Shown here: piece after piece, positions 53,306 through 61,713 of the stretch | Numbering within the stretch: the stretch's first letter is position 1 | How the letters are laid out: the number at the start of each line of letters is the position of its first letter | NCBI GenBank assembly: GCA_964411985.1 | Contig: CAYPNF010000042.1 | Location: forward strand, 1 to 64,000 | DNA: 64,000 bases | Reading direction: 5' to 3' | Source: CAYPNF01 sp964411985 | GTDB taxonomy: Bacteria > Verrucomicrobiota > Verrucomicrobiia > Limisphaerales > J093 | Notes under the pieces: generated by a model | The model's input: the letters and a program-made list of their open reading frames with translations, nothing else | Database searches by the model: none | What the model was told of the DNA's origin: nothing | Translations under genes and position numbers: made by a program

Positions 53306-56300
53306 ATGAACACGCCAGTGCAGACGCCCACACCTAACCAAGCCGATCGGGTACGCTCTGTGGCTGTCCTCGTAGCGGTGCTCTGGGTGGTAGTGATAGC
53401 CGCTTTCTTCCTCTGGGAATGGCACAGTCAAGAGCAGAACGCACTGGAATTGGCGACCACCGAGGCACGGTCCAGCTACAACAAGGACCTGCTCTATCGG
53501 CGCTGGGCTTCGACGCACGGAGGGGTCTACGTTCCAATTACCGAAAAGACCCCCCCAAACCCCTACCTGGAAATACCAAACCGGGATGTGACCACCACCT
53601 CCGGACAAAACCTGACGCTGGTGAATCCCGCCTACATGACCCGCCAGGTGCATGAAATGTCCCGGGAGCAGTACGGAGTTCGCGGGCACATCACCAGCCT
53701 GAAACCCCTCCATCCTGCCAACGCGCCCGATGCCTGGGAGGAAACTGCGCTGCGCAGCTTCGAGGCCGGAGCGAAGGAACGGTGCTCCGTTGCCGCCATC
53801 GATGGCCAAGATTATCTCCGGCTCATGCAGCCCATGCTGGTGGAGGCCTCCTGCTTGAAATGCCACTCCAAACAGGGATACCGGGAAGGCCAAATCCGCG
53901 GGGGCATCAGTGTCGCAGTGCCGATGGATCGCTACCAGGGAATCGTCCGCTCCGGGGTGTTCAAAGCAGCGCTCGGGCACACTCTGCTTGGAGGGTTCGG
54001 CCTGGTTGGCATCTATTGGGTTCGCCAACGACTGGGGACTTCTATCGCCCACCAGCGATCGGTTCACGAGGCAACTCGAGCGAGTGAGGCGCGCTACAAG
54101 GGCCTCTTTGAGCACTCTTTGAACGCGGTCGCCCTGCATGAGATCGTCACCAATGAGGCGGGAAAGCCAGTGGACTACCGTTTCCTGGAGGTAAACGCCG
54201 CTTTCGAAGCTCACACCGGCATCTCTGCAGAGCAGGCCACAGGCAAGCTCGTCACCGAGGTTATCCCGGGGATCCAGGAGACACCTTTCGTCGAGATTTA
54301 TGGAGAAGTCGCTCTGACCGGCAAACCTGTTCGTTTCGAACAGTTTCTGCCTGTGCTGGACCGCTACTACGAAATCGAAGCGTTCTCACCTCAGCCCCGG
54401 CAGTTTGCCACCGTCTTCAATGACGTCACCGAGCGGAAACGGGCGGAGACCAACTTGCGCAGGAGTGAGGAAAAATTCCGGCAGTTGGCTGAAAACGTCC
54501 AGGAAGTCTTCTGGCTGGGTACTCCGGACTGGCAAAATATCCTCTACATCAATCCTGTCTATGAGAAGATCTGGGGTCGTCCCTGTGAGGGACTCTATCG
54601 AAACGCACGTGAATGGGTTGAGTCGGTCCTGGAGGAGGACCGACCGGGAGTGCTGGAGGCGATCCAGCGTTTTGGCTCGGGAGACTGGAGTAACCCTGCA
54701 TTCCCCGTGTACCGGATTGCACGGCCGGATGGCCTGATTCGCTGGGTATTTGCCCGAGTGTATCCGGTAAGAGATGACCACGGCAAAGTGGTGCGGGTGG
54801 CCGGGATCGCGGAAGATATCACGTCAGCCCGGGAGGCCACCGAGACGCTGCGCCAGAGCGAGGAGAAATTCTCCAAGGTGTTCGAGAACGCGCCGGTTAT
54901 GATCACCCTCTCGGATCTGGAGACGGGAGTCTACCTGGACATCAATCAGGCTTTCTGCAAGGTTTCCGGTTTTACCCGGGAAGAAGCGATCGGACGGACC
55001 TCGGTCCAGCTGGGATGGCTGACGCCCGAGGCTCGCGCGAGCCTTGTCAATGCCGTTCGAGAACATGGCCGCGTTCAGAACCTGGAGGTAACGCTCCACG
55101 CCAAGGATGGACGGCAGCTGGACTGCCTCTATGGAGGTGAAACGGTATCCATCGGCGGACTTCAGGGGCTACTTTCAATCGGTGTCGACATCACGGAGCG
55201 AAAGCGCCTGGCCGAGCAACTCCGCCAGGCACAGAAGATGGAGGCGATCGGGCAACTGGCGGGAGGAGTCGCCCACGACTTTAATAACATCCTGGCTGCA
55301 ACGATGATGAATCTGAGCCTGCTGGAGCGCAGACCGGGGTTCGATCACGAAGTCAAGGAGATGCTGAACGAGCTTCAGACAGAGACAAAACGCGCCGCGA
55401 ACCTGACCCGGCAACTGCTGATGTTCAGCCGTCGATCGGTCCTGGAGATCCGGACCCTTGATCTCAATGACATCGTCTCCAACCTGCTCAAAATGCTGGG
55501 ACGCCTCATTGGCGAGCACATCAAACTTGTCTTCGAGGCTGGTTCGTGTCTCCCTCCCGTTGCCGTGGACGCAGGAATGATGGAACAGGTTTTGATGAAT
55601 CTGGCCGTCAACGCACGCGACGCCATGCCGAAGGGAGGCCGGCTCACGATCACCACTGAAGCCGTGACGATCGACACCGCAGAAAGCACAATCCAGGTGG
55701 ATCGAAGGCCAGGCCGCTTTGTGACCCTGTCCGTCAGTGACACTGGCTGCGGAATGGACGAGACAACGCTGAAACGAATCTTCGAACCATTCTTTACTAC
55801 GAAAGAGGCGGGGAAAGGAACAGGGCTCGGCCTGGCAACCGTCTACGGGATCACCGCCCAGCACAAAGGATGGATTGAAGTCACCAGCCAACTGGGTCTG
55901 GGCACCGTTTTCCGGGTCTACCTGCCGGCTACTACCCCGGACATCCAGAAGCCGGCTGAGCCAACCACTCCCCTTCTGGCGCACGGAACGGAAACCATTC
56001 TCCTCGTCGAAGACGAAATCACCCTTCGGCGCAGCACCGCCAAGGGATTGCGATCTCTAGGCTATCAGGTCTTGGAAGCCCAGCATGGCAGAGAAGCGAT
56101 CGACCTCTGGCAGAAACACCGGACCGAAATTAGGCTCTTGATCAGCGACATGGTGATGCCGGAAGGCATGAACGGTTTGGAGTTGGCGGAAACGCTTCTC
56201 CAAGAGCAGCCCAAGCTCAAGGTCATCCTTTCCAGCGGCTACAGCGCGGAGATGGTGGATCGAGGCAGCTCCTCTGCAGCGGGAATCCATTACCTTCCCA

Positions 56301-56359
56301 AACCCTTCGGGCCTGAGATTCTCGCCAAGCTCATCCGGGAGTGCCTCGACCAGGGATGA
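53306..56359 (+). CDS. Hybrid histidine kinase with heme-sensor-like domain, three PAS domains and receiver
   Basis: 1017 residues. A membrane helix (about 15-35) is followed by a DUF3365/Tll0287-like periplasmic domain (about 40-220) with a CLKCH c-type heme-binding motif near residue 182. A second helix (about 228-246) leads to three PAS domains (about 265-375, 385-505 and 515-625). The kinase core has the phospho-acceptor His657 in LAGGVAHDFNNIL, an HATPase with SVSDTGCGMDE and GKGTGLGLATVYG, and a receiver domain with Asp948 in LLISDMVMPEG. It could sense redox state or gas and pass a phosphate internally. No output regulator is adjacent. Confidence 0.9.
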   Translation: MNTPVQTPTPNQADRVRSVAVLVAVLWVVVIAAFFLWEWHSQEQNALELATTEARSSYNKDLLYRRWASTHGGVYVPITEKTPPNPYLEIPNRDVTTTSGQNLTLVNPAYMTRQVHEMSREQYGVRGHITSLKPLHPANAPDAWEETALRSFEAGAKERCSVAAIDGQDYLRLMQPMLVEASCLKCHSKQGYREGQIRGGISVAVPMDRYQGIVRSGVFKAALGHTLLGGFGLVGIYWVRQRLGTSIAHQRSVHEATRASEARYKGLFEHSLNAVALHEIVTNEAGKPVDYRFLEVNAAFEAHTGISAEQATGKLVTEVIPGIQETPFVEIYGEVALTGKPVRFEQFLPVLDRYYEIEAFSPQPRQFATVFNDVTERKRAETNLRRSEEKFRQLAENVQEVFWLGTPDWQNILYINPVYEKIWGRPCEGLYRNAREWVESVLEEDRPGVLEAIQRFGSGDWSNPAFPVYRIARPDGLIRWVFARVYPVRDDHGKVVRVAGIAEDITSAREATETLRQSEEKFSKVFENAPVMITLSDLETGVYLDINQAFCKVSGFTREEAIGRTSVQLGWLTPEARASLVNAVREHGRVQNLEVTLHAKDGRQLDCLYGGETVSIGGLQGLLSIGVDITERKRLAEQLRQAQKMEAIGQLAGGVAHDFNNILAATMMNLSLLERRPGFDHEVKEMLNELQTETKRAANLTRQLLMFSRRSVLEIRTLDLNDIVSNLLKMLGRLIGEHIKLVFEAGSCLPPVAVDAGMMEQVLMNLAVNARDAMPKGGRLTITTEAVTIDTAESTIQVDRRPGRFVTLSVSDTGCGMDETTLKRIFEPFFTTKEAGKGTGLGLATVYGITAQHKGWIEVTSQLGLGTVFRVYLPATTPDIQKPAEPTTPLLAHGTETILLVEDEITLRRSTAKGLRSLGYQVLEAQHGREAIDLWQKHRTEIRLLISDMVMPEGMNGLELAETLLQEQPKLKVILSSGYSAEMVDRGSSSAAGIHYLPKPFGPEILAKLIRECLDQG

Positions 56360-56366
56360 GAGCCCG

Positions 56367-57677
56367 TCAACCCTCAGGCAAATCCAGACGGTGGTTCTTA
56401 TGGATTTGCCTGACCCACTCCTTCGCGACACCTGCCTGTCCGGCGAACTCCGGCCACTTTGCCACTGCCTTCCGCACTTCTTCCACGATCGCCTCAGCAC
56501 GGCCCCTCTTCAAAAAGGCGTTTCGACCGCAGAGCCGAAAGTCCGCCAGCGTGAAGTCATCCCGTTTGCCATTGAGGCTCATCTGGTGGCGTGAGGTCCA
56601 GTCACCATCCGGGTTGTAACTATACGTGACGTCGAAGGCCGGAGCCAGGGACCAGTGCCCCGCCTTGTCCATCAGAAAGGCGATGTTCTTCACGTGATCG
56701 TCCTGGTTCCGGGCAATCACGTTGAAGGCCATCCTGCGGAATTGTTCTTCCACTGCCTGCATCGGCATTCCGAGCCGGTGCACGACTTGGAACGCCTGTT
56801 CATAGGCATGCGCTCCCGCCTGATTAAAATCCAGATGAGCCAGCGCTCCCAGGGACTGCATGTGCAATTTCTCACCACTCTCCAGACGGTCAAAACGGCG
56901 GGTCATGAAGTGTCGCCGGCCATTTTCCTCGAGCAGCCGACACTCACTCATCCGGATTCCCGCCGCCCCGGCCATCAGCGCATACGCATACTCAATTGCG
57001 CCGTAGCCTTTGGGGTCTTCCAACTCCTTGTCCCGGTTTCCGGTCACCCCATCAAACTTGAGCAGCCAGTACTCAAAGCCATCTCCGGCTTCGACCTGCC
57101 CGGAACGAACCTCATGAGTCTGCCGGTTCCACGCAATCACCGCTTTAGCCCTCGCTCCGCCCGCCGAGGTGCCCACGCGCAAAATGTCCTGCAAGGCAGT
57201 CTTCCGCGCCCCATTGGCAAATCCCCCCTTTAGACTCTTGCGCTGGCTGAGCACGTCCGAAGCCAGCTTCACCAGGCTATCAACGTGAATCCGTTTCGCT
57301 GATTGCGGCCGCGGCCCAAGGGAAGGGGCGTATTCCAGCGCCCCCATCCCTCGCGAGCCGGTGTAACAGAGACGTTCCACTACGTTGAAACTCTCCGGGC
57401 TTCGGCCCTGAGTTGCCAACCAGGCTTCAATGAGCGCATTGCCAAACCGGTCCGGCAAGGAATCCGCCAACAGTCCGGGCAACCCGTGAAAGGTCCCTTC
57501 CGCTAACTCCGGAAACGTGTAAACCCGGTCGCTCAACGGCATGGTGAGCGGCGATACCTCAATACCGCTTTGTGCAAAGGCCGGGGCATACTGGAACGTG
57601 GCCACCCGACCCGCCTCCGCCAGGGAAACAGCGCCAATGGTCCTCCCCCAAAGCCGCACCTCCGCCAGGGTGGTCAT
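56367..57677 (-). CDS. hipA: HipA-family serine/threonine kinase toxin
   Basis: 436 residues, close to E. coli HipA. The N-terminal HipA_N subdomain (about 1-110) contains TFHGLPGLLADSLPDRFGN. The nucleotide-binding loop is in RVGTSAGGARAKAVI. The catalytic loop is NVIARNQDDHVKNIAFL with Asp and Asn, and the metal-binding Asp lies in LAPAFDVTYS. HipA phosphorylates glutamyl-tRNA synthetase in E. coli; other family members have other targets. Its ATG overlaps the hipB stop. The full set of kinase residues suggests it is functional. Confidence 0.9.
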   Translation of the reverse strand: MTTLAEVRLWGRTIGAVSLAEAGRVATFQYAPAFAQSGIEVSPLTMPLSDRVYTFPELAEGTFHGLPGLLADSLPDRFGNALIEAWLATQGRSPESFNVVERLCYTGSRGMGALEYAPSLGPRPQSAKRIHVDSLVKLASDVLSQRKSLKGGFANGARKTALQDILRVGTSAGGARAKAVIAWNRQTHEVRSGQVEAGDGFEYWLLKFDGVTGNRDKELEDPKGYGAIEYAYALMAGAAGIRMSECRLLEENGRRHFMTRRFDRLESGEKLHMQSLGALAHLDFNQAGAHAYEQAFQVVHRLGMPMQAVEEQFRRMAFNVIARNQDDHVKNIAFLMDKAGHWSLAPAFDVTYSYNPDGDWTSRHQMSLNGKRDDFTLADFRLCGRNAFLKRGRAEAIVEEVRKAVAKWPEFAGQAGVAKEWVRQIHKNHRLDLPEG

Positions 57678-58027
57678 GGTTCATCTCCCCATTGCCATTT
57701 GGTGGACGGCCCTCGAGCCTTCCGGCCAGCGGATGCCCGGCGCCTTTGTTTGCCAGCCAGTTTCAACAACGCCATCGGGCTCGGCAGCGGTTCCGGAACC
57801 AGTAATTCCAACCGGTCCACCAACTCGAGCACCCGGCACACCCGGATGAATCCCGACAGCTGGGTGGCCACCGCGCCCGACTCCAGCCGTTCCACCGTAC
57901 GTTTCGAAACCCCCGCCTGCTCCGCCAACTGGGCCTGCGTCAGATTCCGATCCAACCGCACCCTGGCCAGCCGTGCGCCCAGCTCGCGCAGAACCGCTTC
58001 ATCTGTGCTGTTTCGATCAATTTTCAT
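57674..58027 (-). CDS. hipB: HipB-like Xre-family antitoxin
   Basis: 117 residues. The helix-turn-helix is LGARLARVRLDRNLTQAQLA and EQAGVSKRTVERLESG at about 15-55, followed by a basic Ala/Lys-rich tail (LAGKQRRRASAGRKARGPS). It binds DNA and neutralises HipA. A GAAGG sequence 8 bases before the ATG serves as ribosome binding site and lies inside the first operator-like palindrome, which fits autorepression. Confidence 0.9.
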   Translation of the reverse strand: MKIDRNSTDEAVLRELGARLARVRLDRNLTQAQLAEQAGVSKRTVERLESGAVATQLSGFIRVCRVLELVDRLELLVPEPLPSPMALLKLAGKQRRRASAGRKARGPSTKWQWGDEP

Positions 58028-58031
58028 AAGA

Positions 58032-58162
58032 CGCCTTCGATGGCGATAGAATTAATGTAATTGACTATGACTCGCCATGCAAGGCGAATACGTATGTAAA
58101 TATTACTCGCCACATATGACGTTTTATAATAAACTCACTCCATGTTTTCGTCATGTGTGACG
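58032..58162 (-). promoter_or_regulatory. Four operator-like palindromes upstream of hipBA
   Basis: CGCC-N6-GGCG occurs at 58032-58045 and 58073-58086, CGCC-N6-GACG at 58108-58121 and CGTC-N6-GACG at 58149-58162. Site starts are 41, 35 and 41 bases apart. The last two also sit in a longer 19-base imperfect inverted repeat (58103-58121 against 58149-58167). The stretch is A+T-rich compared with the surrounding genes. A binding array for HipB/HipA is inferred. Confidence 0.6.
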
Positions 58163-58245
58163 AGTTACAAACATATCAAGTGCTCATGAATGTCCGCCAG
58201 GTCTTGGACTGCGGCCCCCTTAGGTGCCGCTTTTGGAACCCACCC

Positions 58246-58382
58246 GGAAGTGCCGCAGATCAAGCGCCAGTCCTCTTGATGCTTCACCATCAAGAAAACC
58301 GAAGCTGGCAGGAAGAAAGGTCTTCTTCGTCTCTCCCCCTTCCATCCGCTTCCATCGGCTTCATGGTGAACCTGCTTTCTTG
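58246..58382. repeat. Repeat family B, full element
   Basis: Begins with GTGCCGCAGAT, carries TTCACCATCAAG near 58289 and ends with CTTCATGGTGAA near 58366, forming an imperfect inverted repeat. The left half matches 51185-51263 and the right half matches 37703-37762. Confidence 0.6.
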
Positions 58383-58388
58383 GGGCTC

Positions 58389-60749
58389 TCAAAGCCGCTC
58401 GTGTTCCGTGCGGGCGATGATCTCTTCCTGGAGCTCCCGGGAAAGGTCACAGAAGTAATCGCTGTAACCCGCCACCCGGACGATCAAGTCCCGGTGCGAC
58501 GACGGATCAGCCTGGGCCTCCCGCAACTGCTCAGCCGTCACCACGTTGAACTGGATGTGATGACCATCCATCCGAAAATAGCCCCGGACCAGATGCGCCC
58601 ACTTGTCGAGGGCGTCCTCGGTGGCCACCACGGTTGGCGAAAACTTGAGGTTGAGCAGCGTCCCACCGGTCTTGACGTGGTCCATCTTCGCCGCTGACTT
58701 CACCACGGCGGTGGGGCCTTGGCGATCCGCGCCCTGCACCGGCGAGATCCCCTCCGATAGCGGCAGTTTCGCCCGACGGCCATCGGGAGTCGCCCCGGTG
58801 ATGGAGCCGAAATAGACATGACAGGTGGTCGGGAGCATTTCCACACAATACCGCCCCCCCTTGGTGTTGGGACGTCCATCGACCGCATCGAAGCAGGCAT
58901 TGAACACGCGAATCATCAGCGAGTCGGCGTACTCGTCGTCATTGCCGTACTTGTGCGTGCGATTCACCAGGCGCTGCCGCAGCAATTCCTGCCCGGCGTA
59001 GTCCTGATCCAAGACACGCACGAGTTCGGGCAACGCGAGGCGGTTCTCCTCAAAGACCAACTCTTTTAGCGCCGCAAAACAGTCGGTAATGCTCCCCAGG
59101 CCCACCATTTGAATGAAGGTGTTATTGTACCGCGGCCCGCCGTCGTTGTAGTCGCGACCCTTCTGGATGCAATCGTCGATGAGCACGGAAAGGAACGGGG
59201 CGGGCATCCCTTTGGCATACATTTGCTCAATCCACTGGTTGCCCCGGATCTTCAGGTCCACAAAGTAGTGCAGTTGCTGCTGCCATGCCTGGAAGAGGTC
59301 CTCAAACCCAACCATCTGCGATGGCTCGCCGGTGGCGGGGCCGATCCGCTTGCCGGTGCGAGGGTCCACGCCGTCGTGCAAAGCCAACTCCAGGAGTTTC
59401 ACCAGGTTGAAGTAGCCGGTAAGGATGTACGCTTCCTTGCCAAAAGCGCCCACTTCCACGCAACCACTGCAGCCACCCGCCCGGGCATCCTCCAACGACT
59501 TCCCCTGCCGGATCTGTTCTTCCACCACGGTATCCGCGTTGAACACGGAAGGGAAACCGTATCCATTTCGGATCACCCGCAAGGCGTGCTTGAGGAATGC
59601 ATCCGGATTCTTGCGAGAGAGTTGGATGTTGGTGCTCGGCTGGAGAAGGTGCATCTCGTCCACGATGTCCAACAGAAGATGAGAGACCTCGTTGCAGCCA
59701 TCTGACCCGTCCTTCAGCAGCCCACCGATATTAATGTTCGCAAAATCGGTGTACGTGCCGCTTTCCGCAGCGGTCACTCCCACCTTGGGCGGTGCGGGAT
59801 GGTTATTGAACTTGATGAAGAAGCACTCCAGCAGTTCTTTCGCGCTCTCCCGCGTAAGACTACCTTCGGCAAGTTCCTTTCGGTAGAACGGCAACAAGTG
59901 CTGGTCCAAGTGTCCCGGGTTGAAGGAATCCCAGCCATTGAGCTCGGTGATCACCGCCAGGTGGCACCACCAGTAGTACTGCAACGCCTCCTGGAAGGTC
60001 CGCGGAGCGTGGGCGGGCACATGGAGGCAGACCTCGGCGATCTTCTCCAACTCGGCCTTTCGTTGCGGACAACTCTCCTTGCCTGCCAGTTCTCGGGCCA
60101 ACTCCGCATGACGTTCGGAGAACCGGATCACCGCGCGGCAGGAGATTTCCATCGACTTGAGGGCTTCGCGCTTGGCGGTCGCCTCGGGATCGCGAAGGAA
60201 GTCGAGCGCCCCCATGGATTGGCGGATGTCCTCGATGAAATCCAGCATCCCTTTGTGGTAGATCTTGTCGTCGAGAACGGTATGCCCCGGAGCACGCTGC
60301 TCCATGAACTCGGTGTAGATTCCCGCCTCATAAGCATCGCGCCAATCTTGTGGAAGCTCCGCAAACAACCGATCGCGCATGGAGCGGCCACGCCAGTAGG
60401 GAATGACGGTCTGCTCGTAGATCCTCAGGCACTCCTCATCCACTCGATACCATGTTTTGGGTCGGCTGTTGAGAATCCGTAAATCCTCCAAACTATGGCA
60501 AGTGAGCTCCGGATAGGTCGGAACCGCCTTGGGATGCGGACCCCGCTCGCCCACAACCAACTCCCCGGCCCCCAGGAACAAGGTCTTGTATTCGCACAGA
60601 TGGAGAAAGGCCCGGGCGCGCATGACCGGAACACTCCATCGGCCTTCGTTAGCCTGATAGAACTCGGTGAGAAGACGAGCTCGCTCCGCCGAAATCGAGG
60701 GAGGGGTATCCAGACTGAGCTGACGCAGATGCTTGGTTCTTGAGGTCAT
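58389..60749 (-). CDS. Glycyl radical enzyme, probably HypD-like (hydroxyproline dehydratase)
   Basis: 786 residues from the ATG at 60749, with GGAG 8 bases upstream; a TTG 18 bases earlier is in frame. The pyruvate formate-lyase fold ends in the glycyl radical motif VRVAGYSDYF (Gly near 761). The active-site Cys and Glu are in GCSGCVEVGAFGKEAY. The segments FNLVKLLELALHDGVDPRTG and NTKGGRYCVEMLPTTCHVYF look most like trans-4-hydroxy-L-proline dehydratase from memory; glycerol dehydratase or an uncharacterised GRE are alternatives. It is oxygen-sensitive, so an anaerobic niche is implied. The activase gene precedes it by 29 bases. Confidence 0.82.
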   Translation of the reverse strand: MTSRTKHLRQLSLDTPPSISAERARLLTEFYQANEGRWSVPVMRARAFLHLCEYKTLFLGAGELVVGERGPHPKAVPTYPELTCHSLEDLRILNSRPKTWYRVDEECLRIYEQTVIPYWRGRSMRDRLFAELPQDWRDAYEAGIYTEFMEQRAPGHTVLDDKIYHKGMLDFIEDIRQSMGALDFLRDPEATAKREALKSMEISCRAVIRFSERHAELARELAGKESCPQRKAELEKIAEVCLHVPAHAPRTFQEALQYYWWCHLAVITELNGWDSFNPGHLDQHLLPFYRKELAEGSLTRESAKELLECFFIKFNNHPAPPKVGVTAAESGTYTDFANINIGGLLKDGSDGCNEVSHLLLDIVDEMHLLQPSTNIQLSRKNPDAFLKHALRVIRNGYGFPSVFNADTVVEEQIRQGKSLEDARAGGCSGCVEVGAFGKEAYILTGYFNLVKLLELALHDGVDPRTGKRIGPATGEPSQMVGFEDLFQAWQQQLHYFVDLKIRGNQWIEQMYAKGMPAPFLSVLIDDCIQKGRDYNDGGPRYNNTFIQMVGLGSITDCFAALKELVFEENRLALPELVRVLDQDYAGQELLRQRLVNRTHKYGNDDEYADSLMIRVFNACFDAVDGRPNTKGGRYCVEMLPTTCHVYFGSITGATPDGRRAKLPLSEGISPVQGADRQGPTAVVKSAAKMDHVKTGGTLLNLKFSPTVVATEDALDKWAHLVRGYFRMDGHHIQFNVVTAEQLREAQADPSSHRDLIVRVAGYSDYFCDLSRELQEEIIARTEHERL

Positions 60750-60778
60750 ACTTCTTTCTCCATCCAACTACGCTATGG

Positions 60779-61687
60779 CTAACCGCTCGCGTGCACCACC
60801 AAGCCACGCGCCCGGAATCGGTCCGTGGCCGAAGCCATCATTTCGACCGATAAAGGAACTGCGGACTGAAAACGGGAAGGGAGCTGAAGCCGCTGGTACT
60901 TGGGAACGCCGGTCGGGTGGTAAGGAATCAGGTTCACCTGCCGGATCCCTTTCAGACCCGCGGCAAACTCGGCGGCCGCGTCCAAAAAGGAAGGATCGTC
61001 AGTACAGCCGGGAATCAGGGGAATCCTGAGCCAAATGTTGGAGTGAACTTCCCCCAACCATCGGAGGTTCTCCAACACCGGCTTGTTCGAGACCCCGGTC
61101 AGGCGCAGGTGAAGCTCCTCGTCCAAATGCTTCAAATCAAACAAGAAAAGGTCAGTCCAAGGGACAATAGCCTCGAGCTTCGCGATCGAGGTGAAGCCCG
61201 AGGTGTCCACCGCAGTGTGCAATTCCTCTTCATGGCACCGCTGAAGCATCGCCTCCAGAAACTCGGCCTGAAGCAAGGGCTCTCCTCCAGAGAAGGTGAC
61301 CCCTCCCCCGGAGTCATCATAGAAAAGGCGGTCCCGCAGCAATTCCACCATCAACTCCTCCACCGACATGCGCTTCCCCAACGCCTGCCGTGCCTCGGTC
61401 GGACAAGCCTCCACACATTCCCCACAGAGATCGCAGCGGACGTCCGTTGTGGGACAGGGTCCATCCGACGCCCCGGATGCCGAAGCGTGCTTGCAGGCGT
61501 CGTGACAGGCGCCGCATCGCAAACAACGGCTTTCCATCACCGCTAACTGAGGGCGCGAGGACAAGCCCTCGGGGTTATGGCACCAGGCACAAGAGAGCGG
61601 GCATCCCTTGAAGAAGACAGTCGTTCGTATCCCCGGTCCATCTTGGACGGAATAGCGCTGAATGTTGAATATCAGACCGGCTTGCAT
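60779..61687 (-). CDS. Glycyl-radical-enzyme activating radical-SAM protein
   Basis: 302 residues. The radical SAM cluster motif is in FFKGCPLSCAWCHNPEG (C-x3-C-x2-C). An insert holds two extra 4Fe-4S cluster motifs (CLRCGACHDAC and CDLCGECVEACP). The GGEPLLQAEFL segment is the SAM-binding GGE motif. It installs the glycyl radical on the downstream enzyme. It is the first gene of a two-gene operon. Confidence 0.93.
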   Translation of the reverse strand: MQAGLIFNIQRYSVQDGPGIRTTVFFKGCPLSCAWCHNPEGLSSRPQLAVMESRCLRCGACHDACKHASASGASDGPCPTTDVRCDLCGECVEACPTEARQALGKRMSVEELMVELLRDRLFYDDSGGGVTFSGGEPLLQAEFLEAMLQRCHEEELHTAVDTSGFTSIAKLEAIVPWTDLFLFDLKHLDEELHLRLTGVSNKPVLENLRWLGEVHSNIWLRIPLIPGCTDDPSFLDAAAEFAAGLKGIRQVNLIPYHPTGVPKYQRLQLPSRFQSAVPLSVEMMASATDRFRARGLVVHASG

Positions 61688-61713
61688 TCCGCTGCTCCGG
61701 GAATCAAGCCCGT

